DNA of 64,000 bases from Blautia sp. (GTDB lineage Bacteria; Bacillota; Clostridia; Lachnospirales; Lachnospiraceae): NCBI GenBank assembly GCA_022777285.1, contig JALFGN010000065.1, positions 88,423 to 152,422 of the forward strand, read 5' to 3'. Positions 21,114 through 31,146 of the stretch are shown here, one piece after another. Both the position numbers and the translations under genes were made by a program. Each line of letters starts with the position of its first letter. Position 1 is the stretch's first letter. The notes beneath the pieces are model-generated. The model saw only the letters and a list, made by a program, of their open reading frames with translations, searched no databases and was not told where the DNA came from.

Positions 21114-21521
21114 TTGGTGAACCGAATAAAGACAGTCTTTGTTCTATTATTTCTGCTGTGTTTGTTGTCCGGTTGTTCGATTGAGAAGGTCAGAGCACAG
21201 AATGGAGTAAAACCGGAGTATACGGTTATGAAAGAAACAGATTTTCCGGATAAAGTAAAAGAACTGATCGCAGAGAATAAAGAATCGGAGTTTCAGCTTA
21301 CATATCAGGATGGTTCCTGGCTTTATCTGATCAAAGGATATGGAAAACAGAAAACCGGCGGTTACAGCATCCAGATTGAAGATTTATCTTTATGGGAAAA
21401 TGCGATCCATTTACAGACAGTTTTACTTGGCCCGGAAGAAGAAGATTTAAAAGACGATCCATCGTATCCGTATCTGGTGGTAAGGATGAAGTATCGGGAA
21501 GAACCGGTAATTTTTGAATGA
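21114..21521 (+). CDS. Small lipoprotein of unknown function
   Basis: Signal peptide and lipobox TVFVLLFLLCLLSGCSIEKV; overlaps start of the SipL-like gene. Confidence 0.7.
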   Translation: MVNRIKTVFVLLFLLCLLSGCSIEKVRAQNGVKPEYTVMKETDFPDKVKELIAENKESEFQLTYQDGSWLYLIKGYGKQKTGGYSIQIEDLSLWENAIHLQTVLLGPEEEDLKDDPSYPYLVVRMKYREEPVIFE

Positions 21522-23095
21522 AAAGAGGTTTTAATGTGGAGCTCATTACAAAACAGGTGCGCATGATGCATACAAAATGTCAGGCAGTCAGTCAGATTAC
21601 TTTTGATGAGGATCTGAATGTACCGGATGCAAAGCCGGATGTGGGACGTATGATACAGAAAAAAGGGGAGATACAGATTGAAGATCTGCAGATCTCCGAA
21701 GGTCATGCATTTATTTCCGGAGCACTTCTGGTAGCGCTCCTTTATGTCAGTGACAGTGAAGAACGGAAAGTACAGAGTCTCTTAGGAACACTTCCAATCG
21801 GAGAAACATTGCATCTGGAAGGTCTGGAAAACGGAGATAAAGTAAGGCTGTGCTGGGATATTGAAGATTTGAGTGTGCAGCTCATTAATTCCAGAAAGCT
21901 CAATATAAAAGCACTGGTTACTTTTACTGGTTTTGTGGAGGAAATAAAAGAAGTGCTGCTTCCGGCAGGTGTGGAAGAAGAAAATATCTCTCAGAAAAAG
22001 AAAGATATTTCTGTCATGGGAATCGGAGTACATAAAAAGGACACCATGCGAGTGAAGGAAGAAATTACACTTGCCTCGAATAAGCCCAATATTCATGAAC
22101 TGTTGTGGAATACAGCGGAGACAAGAGGAATGGATATCCGGACACAGAATGATAAGATTACCGTAAAAGGAGAACTGTTTTTATTTGCTCTTTACAGAGG
22201 AGAGGATGACAATAATTCTCTTCAATGGCTGGAGAACTCTATACCTTTTTATCAGGAAATGGAATGTGCAGGATGCAGGGAGGATATGGTGCCGAATGTA
22301 GAAATTATGGCGCCGCACAGTGAATTGAAAGTAAAGACAGACAACGATGGAGAAGAACGGATCATTAGTATTGATACCGTGTTGGAAATGGAAATAAAAT
22401 TATATGAGGAAGAAGAACTTTCTATTCTATTGGATGTATATACACCTTCCAGAGATTTGCGGACCGTTTGTGAAAATACGAAGCTGCAAAGCCTTCTGGT
22501 GAAAAATGTTTCCAAGTGCCGCATCAGTGACCGGATGAAAACAGAGCCGAATCAGGGAAAAATTTTACAGATCTGTCATAGTGATGGAAACATAAAAGTA
22601 GATGATACCAGACTGGTGGAAAATGGAATAGAAGTGGAAGGAATCGTTCAGGTGCGCATTTTGTATATTATAGGAGATGATGAAATGCCGTTTTATTCGA
22701 TGGATGCCATGATTCCATTTTCTCATGTGATTGAGGCATCGCAGATTGGAAAGGATTGTGTTTATCATCTTCGGACAGATCTGGAACAGCTTTCCACAAC
22801 TATGATCGACAGTGATGAAATAGAAGTAAAGATCGTTATGAATTTGAATGCTCTTGTCTTCAGACAGACAGATACGCCCATTGTCCGGGAAATAGAGGAA
22901 CAGGAACTGGACCGGGAGAAGCTTCGAAGTATGCCGGGGATTGTGGCATATCAGGTACAGCCCCAGGATACCATGTGGGATATTGCAAAAAAATTTTATA
23001 CAACGACAGACAATATTGTTGCATTGAATCATCTGGAATCAGAAGAACTGCATCCTTATGAAACGTTGATTCTTATGAAAACAGTAGAAAGTTAA
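21518..23095 (+). CDS. DUF3794 (SPOCS) + LysM protein, SipL-like spore coat assembly factor
   Basis: N-terminal VSQITFDEDLNVPDAKPDVGRMIQKKGEIQIEDLQ; C-terminal LysM YQVQPQDTMWDIAKKFYTTTDNIVALNHLESEELHPYETLIL. Confidence 0.88.
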   Translation: MKRGFNVELITKQVRMMHTKCQAVSQITFDEDLNVPDAKPDVGRMIQKKGEIQIEDLQISEGHAFISGALLVALLYVSDSEERKVQSLLGTLPIGETLHLEGLENGDKVRLCWDIEDLSVQLINSRKLNIKALVTFTGFVEEIKEVLLPAGVEEENISQKKKDISVMGIGVHKKDTMRVKEEITLASNKPNIHELLWNTAETRGMDIRTQNDKITVKGELFLFALYRGEDDNNSLQWLENSIPFYQEMECAGCREDMVPNVEIMAPHSELKVKTDNDGEERIISIDTVLEMEIKLYEEEELSILLDVYTPSRDLRTVCENTKLQSLLVKNVSKCRISDRMKTEPNQGKILQICHSDGNIKVDDTRLVENGIEVEGIVQVRILYIIGDDEMPFYSMDAMIPFSHVIEASQIGKDCVYHLRTDLEQLSTTMIDSDEIEVKIVMNLNALVFRQTDTPIVREIEEQELDREKLRSMPGIVAYQVQPQDTMWDIAKKFYTTTDNIVALNHLESEELHPYETLILMKTVES

Positions 23096-23225
23096 ATTTT
23101 AAAATTTTAAAAAATCCGGAAAAATATTATTGAAAAGGGAAAAAATATAAGTTAGAATAAAATATATACAGAAGAATACAGTATACAAAAAACATAAGGA
23201 TAGAAAAGTACAGGGGTAGAAAAAG

Positions 23226-24098
23226 ATGAGATTAAGAGCACTGGCCAAAATTAATCTGGGTTTGGATGTAATCAGAAAAAGGGAAGATGGTTATCATGAA
23301 GTTCGTATGATCATGCAGACCATAAATATGTATGATCAGCTCGAAATTGATATCAAAGAGGAACCGGGGATTTCCATTACTACAAATCTTCCTTTTATTC
23401 CTACAAATGAAAATAATCTGGTGTATAAAGCAGCAAAGCTGCTGATGGATGAATTCCATATTGAAAAGGGCATTACTGTAGAACTTCAGAAATTTATTCC
23501 GGTTGCTGCGGGAATGGCAGGAGGAAGTTCGGATGCTGCAGCTACTATGATCGGTATGAATCGGTTGTTTGGTCTTGGGCTGACAGTCAGACAGCTTATG
23601 GAACGCAGTGTGTCGATTGGAGCAGATGTACCTTATTGTCTGCTTCGGGGAACTGCCCTTGCGGAGGGGATTGGAGAGAAGCTGCGTCCATTGCCGCCTT
23701 GTCCGAACTGTTATGTATTGATCGGGAAGCCATCCATCAGTGTATCTACAAAATTTGTTTATGAGAAACTGGACGCAGGAAATATAGAAGAACATCCGGA
23801 TATTGACCGGATACTGGAAGGGCTTCAGTGGCATAATCTCAACAAGATATCCGAAAATATGGGGAACGTTCTGGAAAGTGTGACGATACCTGCTTATCCG
23901 ATCATAGAAGAAATCAAAAATCATATGAAAGAACATGGGGCAGTCAATGCGATGATGAGCGGAAGCGGTCCTACTGTATTTGGACTTTTTGATGACAAGA
24001 TGGTAGCAGAAAGAGCCTGCGAGGCTCTGAGGGAAAGCCATCTTGCCAGAACTGTTTTTCTGACCACGGTATTTAACAACGGAGGAACACGCAGATGA
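23226..24098 (+). CDS. ispE: 4-diphosphocytidyl-2-C-methyl-D-erythritol kinase
   Basis: ALAKINLGLDVIRKREDGYHEV, PVAAGMAGGSSDAAATM, MSGSGPTVFGLF. Confidence 0.96.
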   Translation: MRLRALAKINLGLDVIRKREDGYHEVRMIMQTINMYDQLEIDIKEEPGISITTNLPFIPTNENNLVYKAAKLLMDEFHIEKGITVELQKFIPVAAGMAGGSSDAAATMIGMNRLFGLGLTVRQLMERSVSIGADVPYCLLRGTALAEGIGEKLRPLPPCPNCYVLIGKPSISVSTKFVYEKLDAGNIEEHPDIDRILEGLQWHNLNKISENMGNVLESVTIPAYPIIEEIKNHMKEHGAVNAMMSGSGPTVFGLFDDKMVAERACEALRESHLARTVFLTTVFNNGGTRR

Positions 24099-24766
24099 CA
24101 ATGGATTTGGAAATGCATATGGATGAATATCTTCCGCTGCGTGATGTGGTTTTCAACACATTGCGAAGAGCGATACTGAAAGGGGATCTGAAACCAGGGG
24201 AGCGTCTTATGGAGATTGCGCTGGCAGAGAAACTGGGTGTAAGCCGTACCCCGATTCGGGAAGCGATCCGTAAACTGGAGTTGGAAGGTCTTGTGGTGAT
24301 GACACCGAGAAAGGGTGCAAAAGTGGCTTCTATTACGGAGCGGGATCTGAATGATGTTCTGGAAGTACGAAAAGGGATGGAGGAGCTTGCAATTAAGCTG
24401 GCCTGTCAGAGGATTACAACGGATCAGATGGACCAACTGGAACGTGTGGAAAAGAAATTTTTAAATCTTATTGAAAGTGGAAAGCTTACGGAACTGGCAG
24501 AGGTGGATGTGGAATTCCATGATATTATCTACAATGCCACCAACAATAAACGTCTGGTGCAGATGCTCAGTAATCTGCGGGAACAGATGTACCGTTATCG
24601 GATGGAATATCTGAAAGACAGTGCAGTGCGAAAGAAACTGGCAGAAGAACATGGAGAAATTTGTAAGGCTCTTCGAAAAAGAGATATGGAAGGTGCCCTC
24701 AGATGCATTTATGTTCATGTAGATAATCAGCAAAAAGCGATTATCCGCAGTTTGAATGCAGAATGA
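24095..24766 (+). CDS. GntR-family (FadR-type) transcriptional regulator
   Basis: N-terminal wHTH ILKGDLKPGERLMEIALAEKLGVSRTPIREAIRKLELEGLV; FCD-like C-terminus. Confidence 0.93.
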   Translation: MTMDLEMHMDEYLPLRDVVFNTLRRAILKGDLKPGERLMEIALAEKLGVSRTPIREAIRKLELEGLVVMTPRKGAKVASITERDLNDVLEVRKGMEELAIKLACQRITTDQMDQLERVEKKFLNLIESGKLTELAEVDVEFHDIIYNATNNKRLVQMLSNLREQMYRYRMEYLKDSAVRKKLAEEHGEICKALRKRDMEGALRCIYVHVDNQQKAIIRSLNAE

Positions 24767-24800
24767 TCGGATGAATAAAAACAAAAAACAGGGGAAATTC

Positions 24801-24830
24801 TAAGAGAGATGCGTAAGCATCTCTTTTTTC
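24801..24830 (+). terminator. Intrinsic terminator
   Basis: AGAGATGC GTAA GCATCTCTTTTTT. Confidence 0.85.
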
Positions 24831-24865
24831 ATTCAATTTACACATGTTTCTGAAAGGAGACAGAT

Positions 24866-26365
24866 ATGGAGCGACAAAGTAAAATTTCTTCCTTTATAGA
24901 AGAAAATGAAACTTATATAAGAGAAACTTTGAAAGACTGTGATGATATTATCATTCGGCCCATGATTCTGGGACAGGAAAAGAAAATCCATTGTCTTGTG
25001 GTTTATGTTGAAGTGGCAGTCAGTAATATGATGCTGGAGGATTCTGTAATCGGCAAGCTGATCAATCATATGTGGGAAATGCCACGAGATGAGATCCTGG
25101 AGTTTGTCCAGGATAATGGCCTGGGGATTTCAGATGTAAAGACACTGAATACGATGCAGGAGGCTTTGGGATGTGTGTTTGCAGGGAATGCCGTTTTCTT
25201 TTTGGACGGTTATCCTCATGCTGTAAAAGTGTCAAGCCAGGGGTACCCAAAGCTTGACATTCAGGAAGCATCCAGAGAAAAAGTGCTGAGAGGTTCCAGA
25301 GAAAGTTTTACAGATGCATTAAAAACAAACTCTGCATTGGTACGAAAGCGTATCAGAGATCCGGAATTGAAAGTAAAAGAAAAGAAGCTTGGAAGACGCA
25401 GTCAGACGATGGTACAAATTCTTTATATGGAGGGAATTGTAAGGAAGGAACTTTTAGACGAACTTGACAGGCGGCTGGAAGGTTTTGAAATTGACGGGGT
25501 TTTGGACAGTGGAATCGTGGAACAGCTTACCGGAGATAACTGGATTTCTCCTTTTCCGCAGTTTCAGACAACAGAAAGACCGGACAAATGTGCGATGGAA
25601 GTATTGAACGGAAGAATCCTTCTTCTGGTGGATCATTCTCCGGAAGGACTGCTTCTGCCGGCAGCTTTTAATGATTTTCTGCAGGTCAGTGAAGATCAGT
25701 ATCAAAATTTTGAGATGGCTACCTTTCTTAGAATAATCCGCTATCTGGCAACCGCTTTTTCTATGCTGTTTTCCGGTGTCTATCTGGCAGTTACGAATTT
25801 TCATACGCAGGTTCTTCCTTCCAATCTGATTCTGTCTTTTGCAGAAGCAAGGAAGGGAGTTCCCTTTCCGGGAATTCTGGAAATTTTCTTTATGGAAGTT
25901 GCTTTTGAAAGTATTCGGGAAGCGGGTGTACGGGCGCCTGGCCCACTGGGCGGAACCATAGGAATTGTGGGAGGTCTGATCATTGGACAGGCAGCCGTAT
26001 CGGCGAATCTGGTCAGTCCGATTGTTGTAGTGATTGTAGCAATTACTGCACTGGCTACCCTTGCGATTCCAAATGAGGAATTTTCTGCGCCTTTTCGTCT
26101 TTTGAAATTTGGGTTTATTGTTTTGGGAGGAACCATGGGGATGTTTGGAATTTTGCTGGGGTTATATCTGATTCTCGGTCATCTGGCAGGATTGAAAAGT
26201 TTTGGAATTCCATATCTGGTACCTTTTGCAGCACAGAGAAAAGAAGGATACAGAGGACTGAGAGATGGAATTCTTATCCTGCCGACCAGATTTCGGAAAA
26301 GAAGACCTCTGTATGCAAGAAAAGAGCAGAAAATAAGATTGAAAATGAAAAATGGAGGAAATTAG
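24866..26365 (+). CDS. GerA-type spore germination protein, A subunit
   Basis: VLRGSRESFTDALKTNSALVRKRIRDPELKV and APGPLGGTIGIVGGLIIGQAAVSANLVSPIVVVIVAITALA. Confidence 0.95.
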   Translation: MERQSKISSFIEENETYIRETLKDCDDIIIRPMILGQEKKIHCLVVYVEVAVSNMMLEDSVIGKLINHMWEMPRDEILEFVQDNGLGISDVKTLNTMQEALGCVFAGNAVFFLDGYPHAVKVSSQGYPKLDIQEASREKVLRGSRESFTDALKTNSALVRKRIRDPELKVKEKKLGRRSQTMVQILYMEGIVRKELLDELDRRLEGFEIDGVLDSGIVEQLTGDNWISPFPQFQTTERPDKCAMEVLNGRILLLVDHSPEGLLLPAAFNDFLQVSEDQYQNFEMATFLRIIRYLATAFSMLFSGVYLAVTNFHTQVLPSNLILSFAEARKGVPFPGILEIFFMEVAFESIREAGVRAPGPLGGTIGIVGGLIIGQAAVSANLVSPIVVVIVAITALATLAIPNEEFSAPFRLLKFGFIVLGGTMGMFGILLGLYLILGHLAGLKSFGIPYLVPFAAQRKEGYRGLRDGILILPTRFRKRRPLYARKEQKIRLKMKNGGN

Positions 26366-26366
26366 C

Positions 26367-27434
26367 ATGTTTGCGGATAATCGGACGATTTCCCACCGCC
26401 AGCTTTTCCGGCAGATCGTTTTGTGTTTTACAGGGGTTCTCCTTGTTGTTGTACCGGCCTTATCCGGACTTTCAGGGGCCAGAGGCGTCCTCTGTCTGTT
26501 TTTTATGTATGGTTTATTTATACCTGGAAGCATTTTTTTTGTTCGTATTCGGGCTTGCTATGAGAGACCGGAGAAATATCTGGGAAAATTCTGGGGCAGA
26601 ATTTTCTGTCTGTTTTATATCTCTTATCTCTTTTTTACAGGAATTTTTTTGCTTCTTCTGATCAGCCGTATTGCAGAGCGGTATTTTATTGAGGGAAGCG
26701 AGCCTATTCTGATCATTCTTTTGAGTGGTGCCGTCTGTTATATGGGATGTCATCAGGGACTGGAACGAAGAGGGCGTATGGGAGAAGTTGTCTTTTCTCT
26801 GCTTCTTTTTTTGATCGGGTTGATGTTGCTGTTGGCGATTGGAAAAATGAATCCCGGATATCTGTCATTTCACGAAAAAACAACCTGGAACGGGTGGATG
26901 GGAAGTATTTATGAAGCCTTCTGTCTTTATCTGCCTGTTTTTTTTCTTCCGTTTACTCTGGCAAATGTGGAACGTCCCGGAAGGGGAGGAAAGGCGATGA
27001 ACCTGGCAGTCCTTCTGGTGACATCCCTTGTATCTTTTTCACTGATTCTTCTCCAGGGAGCATTTGGGAAAAATGGATATGAACAGAAAAAATATCCGCT
27101 TTTTGATCTGATGGCAGGTGTGAAGCTTCCCGGGGATTTTCTGGAACGGGTGGATATTTTCTGGATCGGTGCAGTCCTTTTCTGTATTCTTTATGCTATG
27201 GGAAGTATCTTTTTTTATTGCCATACAGTATTGGAGAAATGTCATATGGAGTCCTGGGCACTCTGGATTGCAATTGCTTTGGTGACAGCAGCTGCAGCGA
27301 CAGAAAAAACGGGAATATCTCCGGAGATATATGGGAAACTTCTTGCGTATGTTTATGGGCCGCTCTTTCCTGTTTCCGGAGCAGTTGCAGGAATGGCTCT
27401 GAAAAGAAAACGGAAGGAAGGTGGCACGCAATGA
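26367..27434 (+). CDS. GerB-family germination protein (B subunit, amino-acid permease-like)
   Basis: About 10 TM segments; position between gerA and gerC genes; ISHRQLFRQIVLCFTGVLLVVVPALSG N-terminus. Confidence 0.85.
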   Translation: MFADNRTISHRQLFRQIVLCFTGVLLVVVPALSGLSGARGVLCLFFMYGLFIPGSIFFVRIRACYERPEKYLGKFWGRIFCLFYISYLFFTGIFLLLLISRIAERYFIEGSEPILIILLSGAVCYMGCHQGLERRGRMGEVVFSLLLFLIGLMLLLAIGKMNPGYLSFHEKTTWNGWMGSIYEAFCLYLPVFFLPFTLANVERPGRGGKAMNLAVLLVTSLVSFSLILLQGAFGKNGYEQKKYPLFDLMAGVKLPGDFLERVDIFWIGAVLFCILYAMGSIFFYCHTVLEKCHMESWALWIAIALVTAAAATEKTGISPEIYGKLLAYVYGPLFPVSGAVAGMALKRKRKEGGTQ

Positions 27435-28069
27435 AAAGAAGATACAGGATGATAGCTGTCGTATTTCTTCTGACAGGCAGCCTTTGGGCATGTGGAGTTC
27501 CGCTGGAAGACCGGGCATTTCCTCTTTCTGTGGCTGTAGACTATACAGAGGGAAAGTATGAGGTATATTATGGCATGCCTGACCTTTCAGCAGAGACAGG
27601 ACAGGATAAGGAAGGAGAAAACAGCGGGCAGAAAGAAACGGTTGTATGTTACAGAGGAAGGAGTATGGAAGAAACAGAAGAACTTTTTCTGCGCAGCCAG
27701 GAAGATTATCTGGATCTGGGACATGTAAAAGCGTTTCTTCTGGGAGAAAATCTTCTGAAAAATAAGAATGCCTATGAAGCACTTCTGGCATATCTGGAAG
27801 AAAAACCGTCCGTTGCCGGAAATATTTATGTCTTTTCCTGCCGTTCTCCCAGGGAAATCATGGAACTGGAGGGAACGGAACTGGATTCCCTGGGTACTTT
27901 TCTTGTGCGGATTGTAGAGAGTCGTCCTTACAGCCGGCAGGAAGAACAGACAGATCTGCAGAGTCTGTATAATGCATGGCACAATCAGGAGAACAGACCA
28001 TCTATGCTGCAGGTGGAGGCAGAAGGCCAGACACTTCTGGTAAAAGGAAATCTCTATGAAAGAGAATAA
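27431..28069 (+). CDS. Short GerC-like lipoprotein (Ger(x)C N-terminal domain only)
   Basis: Lipobox LTGSLWACG, GVPLEDRAFPLSVAVDYTEGKYEVYYGMPDLS; only about 212 aa, third gene of the ger operon. Confidence 0.78.
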   Translation: MKRRYRMIAVVFLLTGSLWACGVPLEDRAFPLSVAVDYTEGKYEVYYGMPDLSAETGQDKEGENSGQKETVVCYRGRSMEETEELFLRSQEDYLDLGHVKAFLLGENLLKNKNAYEALLAYLEEKPSVAGNIYVFSCRSPREIMELEGTELDSLGTFLVRIVESRPYSRQEEQTDLQSLYNAWHNQENRPSMLQVEAEGQTLLVKGNLYERE

Positions 28070-28098
28070 ACAGAAGCAAGTATGGAAATACTTGGTAT

Positions 28099-28764
28099 AT
28101 GAGAAAATATGGAAATAAAATAAGAAAATGGGGAAGCAGAGCGATTCTTGTGCTCCTTATGGCGGCATTAGCAGTCACCGGCAGTTTTGTTATAAGACTT
28201 CGGAACGAAAAAAATAAGATGCAGCAGCGACTGAACAGAGAGATTAGTCAGGGGATTGCAGATAAAATTTTTCGTTTTCATGTGATTGCAAACAGTGATA
28301 CAAAGAAGGATCAGAATTTAAAACTGCAGATAAAATCCACAGTGGTTGATTATATGAAGCAGATTACGGGAGCAAATAGTACATTTGAAGATACCAAAGA
28401 ACAAATTCTGATTCATTTACCTGAAATTGAGAGAAAAGCAGAAGAAATCATTCATACAGAAGGGTATGAGTATCCGGTAACAGCCAGAGTTGGAAAAAGT
28501 TATTTTCCGGATAAAACGTATGGAGACTGTACATTTCCGGCAGGAACTTATGAATCCCTGATTCTTACAATCGGAGAAGGGAAAGGAAAAAACTGGTGGT
28601 GTGTATTGTATCCGGGGCTTTGCTTTATCAATGATACTTACGGAATTGTGACAGAAGATAAAAAAGAAGAATTAAAAGAAATACTTACAGAAGAAGAATT
28701 TCTGTCTTTATGGGAAAATCCGAAAGAAAAGAAAAAAATTCGTTTTGGATTCAAATGGTTTTAA
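28099..28764 (+). CDS. spoIIR: Stage II sporulation protein R
   Basis: IADKIFRFHVIANSDTKKDQNLKLQIKSTVVDYM and WWCVLYPGLCFIND. Confidence 0.94.
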   Translation: MRKYGNKIRKWGSRAILVLLMAALAVTGSFVIRLRNEKNKMQQRLNREISQGIADKIFRFHVIANSDTKKDQNLKLQIKSTVVDYMKQITGANSTFEDTKEQILIHLPEIERKAEEIIHTEGYEYPVTARVGKSYFPDKTYGDCTFPAGTYESLILTIGEGKGKNWWCVLYPGLCFINDTYGIVTEDKKEELKEILTEEEFLSLWENPKEKKKIRFGFKWF

Positions 28765-28844
28765 CGTTGTGACTTGCATTCTTACACTAATAAGGGTAAA
28801 ATAAAATGGAAATACGCAAAAAGACAGAAATCAGAGGTTTTCTT

Positions 28845-29666
28845 ATGGAACAGAACAGACAGGCACCCATCGGTGTTTTTGATTCAGGTGTGGGCGGGCT
28901 TACCGTAGCACGCGAAATTATGCGGAATCTGCCCAGTGAAAGAATTGTATATTTCGGAGATACGGCAAGAGTGCCTTATGGAAATAAATCAAAAAATATT
29001 GTGTTGAAATTTTCCAGGCAGATTGTGCATTTTTTGCAGACACAGGAAGTAAAGGCAATCGTTGTTGCCTGTAATACTGCCAGTGCGCTTGCGCTTGAAA
29101 CCATTCGGGAAGAAATCGATATTCCGATTATCGGTGTGGTAAAGCCGGGAGCCAAAGTGGCAGCAGCAGCTACAAGAAATAAAAAAATTGGTTTGATTGG
29201 TACCAGAGGAACCGTTCATTCCGGTCTGTATACAGAAATCATTCAGGAGTACGATTCGCAGATTCAGGTAATCGGACAGGCTTGCCCTCTGTTTGTGCCG
29301 TTGGTAGAAGAAGGATGGCTGAAAGACAAGGTAACACTGGAAGTTGCAAAACGTTATGTGAATCCGCTTCTTGATCAGGGCATTGATACACTGATTCTTG
29401 GATGTACCCATTACCCGCTTTTAAGATCTATGCTTCAGGAACTGGTAGGAGAACAAGTCACACTGGTGAATCCGGCATACGAAACAGCAAAAGCTCTGGA
29501 ACGCTTGCTGAAGGAAAACAATCTGGATAATAATCAGGGAGTGGAAGAAGAATTTCCCTATCGTTTCTATGTGAGCGATGCAGCAGAACAGTTCCGGGAT
29601 TTTGCAAATTCTATATTGCCTTATGATGTAAAGATGACAAAGCAGATTAATATTGAGGAGTACTGA
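28845..29666 (+). CDS. murI: Glutamate racemase
   Basis: APIGVFDSGVGGLTVAREI, VACNTASALALETIR, LILGCTHYPLL. Confidence 0.96.
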   Translation: MEQNRQAPIGVFDSGVGGLTVAREIMRNLPSERIVYFGDTARVPYGNKSKNIVLKFSRQIVHFLQTQEVKAIVVACNTASALALETIREEIDIPIIGVVKPGAKVAAAATRNKKIGLIGTRGTVHSGLYTEIIQEYDSQIQVIGQACPLFVPLVEEGWLKDKVTLEVAKRYVNPLLDQGIDTLILGCTHYPLLRSMLQELVGEQVTLVNPAYETAKALERLLKENNLDNNQGVEEEFPYRFYVSDAAEQFRDFANSILPYDVKMTKQINIEEY

Positions 29667-29668
29667 AA

Positions 29669-30121
29669 ATGACAAAGGACGTGCTGATCACAGTAAAAGG
29701 AATGCAGGCAATCGAAGCAGGAGAAGGACAGGAAGAAGTAGAAGTAGTGGCAAAGGGCGATTATTATTTTAAGAACGGTCATCACTTTATCTGCTATGAA
29801 GAGATGTTGGAAGGATTTGAAACGCCTACAAAGAATATGATCAAGATTACAGATAATACAGTAGAAGTACAGAAGAAAGGGATTACCAACACCCATATGG
29901 TATTTGAAGAAGCCAAGAAAAGTCTTACTTTTTATACGACTCCTTTCGGAAATATGGAAATGGGTATTTCCGCTACCAAAATTGATGTCAAAGAAGAGCC
30001 GGAGAATCTGGATATCCTCATTGATTATGCACTGGAAATTAATCAGGTACATACGGCAGACTGCCAGATTCATGTGAATGTACAGTCAAAGGAAGCAGGG
30101 GAATTTCACCTGTGTTCCTAA
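29669..30121 (+). CDS. DUF1934-family protein (YwiB-like)
   Basis: Small beta-barrel-like protein: GDYYFKNGHHFICYEEMLEGFETPTKNMIKITDNTVEVQKKG. Confidence 0.8.
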   Translation: MTKDVLITVKGMQAIEAGEGQEEVEVVAKGDYYFKNGHHFICYEEMLEGFETPTKNMIKITDNTVEVQKKGITNTHMVFEEAKKSLTFYTTPFGNMEMGISATKIDVKEEPENLDILIDYALEINQVHTADCQIHVNVQSKEAGEFHLCS

Positions 30122-30164
30122 AAACCAGGAGAGGTTGTGAGAATGGATCACAGCCTCTCTTTTC

Positions 30165-30944
30165 TTATTTACGAAACTCTTTTTTGCTGCACTGGTTTCG
30201 GTATTGTCTTAGTGTATAGCCGGTCTTTTCTTTAAAAATCTTTCCGAGATGACTCTGCGAAGAGTAGCCAAGGTAGGTGGCGATTTCGATATAAGAATAC
30301 TGAGAATAGGTCAGAAGGTTTTTTACGGCATTTATTTTCTGATTCTGAATATAAGATGTGATGGAAATTCCCTCATATTTATGAAAAAGTTCCGAGAGAT
30401 AATTGGCATTCAGATTCAGAGCTTCTGCCATATCCCGCACCACAATTTTTTCGTGAAGATGGGCGAAGATATAATCCTTGCATTTATTGATGTGAGGATT
30501 TTTTTCTTTGTTTTGTTTGCCCTGTTCATGGAGTTCTTTTACCATTTTGGTGTATTGAAGCTCTGCAAGATGAAGAATATGGTAGATTGTAGGAATATCT
30601 CTGCATTCATCAATTTTCTGTATGTAGACGTCACTGAGGGAAAGCGCAATTTCAGGGAGAAGTCCTCCGCGTATGGCTGCACGGCTTGCAAGGGTAATCA
30701 CGACAACTCCCATATATTGCATATTGCGCAGAGGATCTTTTGATAAAGTTCCCAGTTCTCCTACATAATCTTCCGAACGGCTTTTTTCCAGCCTTTCCAC
30801 ATCACCGGATTCAATACTGCCAAATTCCCGCAGTTCCTGATCGTGGGGATTATGTACTTTTTCCAATTCCTCATTTTCAAAAATTAGTCTGGAAAAATAT
30901 TCCTGTATGGAATCCTCTACGGATGAAAAAATACGATTTTTCAT
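30165..30944 (-). CDS. AraC-family transcriptional regulator
   Basis: C-terminal HTH pair LNLNANYLSELFHKYEGISITSYIQNQKINAVKNLLTYSQYSYIEIATYLGYSSQSHLGKIFKEKTGYTLRQYR. Confidence 0.93.
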   Translation of the reverse strand: MKNRIFSSVEDSIQEYFSRLIFENEELEKVHNPHDQELREFGSIESGDVERLEKSRSEDYVGELGTLSKDPLRNMQYMGVVVITLASRAAIRGGLLPEIALSLSDVYIQKIDECRDIPTIYHILHLAELQYTKMVKELHEQGKQNKEKNPHINKCKDYIFAHLHEKIVVRDMAEALNLNANYLSELFHKYEGISITSYIQNQKINAVKNLLTYSQYSYIEIATYLGYSSQSHLGKIFKEKTGYTLRQYRNQCSKKEFRK

Positions 30945-31146
30945 CAGAATAGCACCTCATTCCCTTTGCGTTTTTCTGTTTTGTACTTTCGATGAGTCTA
31001 TTGTACAGGATTCTCTTTCTGATTGCACGAGAATTATCTGAGAATCATGATAAAAAACTGAGAAAAAAGATATAAAAAGAGGAATCAATCGATTAAATTG
31101 GATACAGAAACAAAGAAATCCATGTATGGGAAAAAGGAGAAGGGCA

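Noticed and set aside
23232-24101. 289-aa antisense ORF opposite ispE
   Set aside because: Composition (Cys/His/Phe/Ile-rich, no domain) and complete overlap with a well-conserved gene mark it as an antisense artefact.
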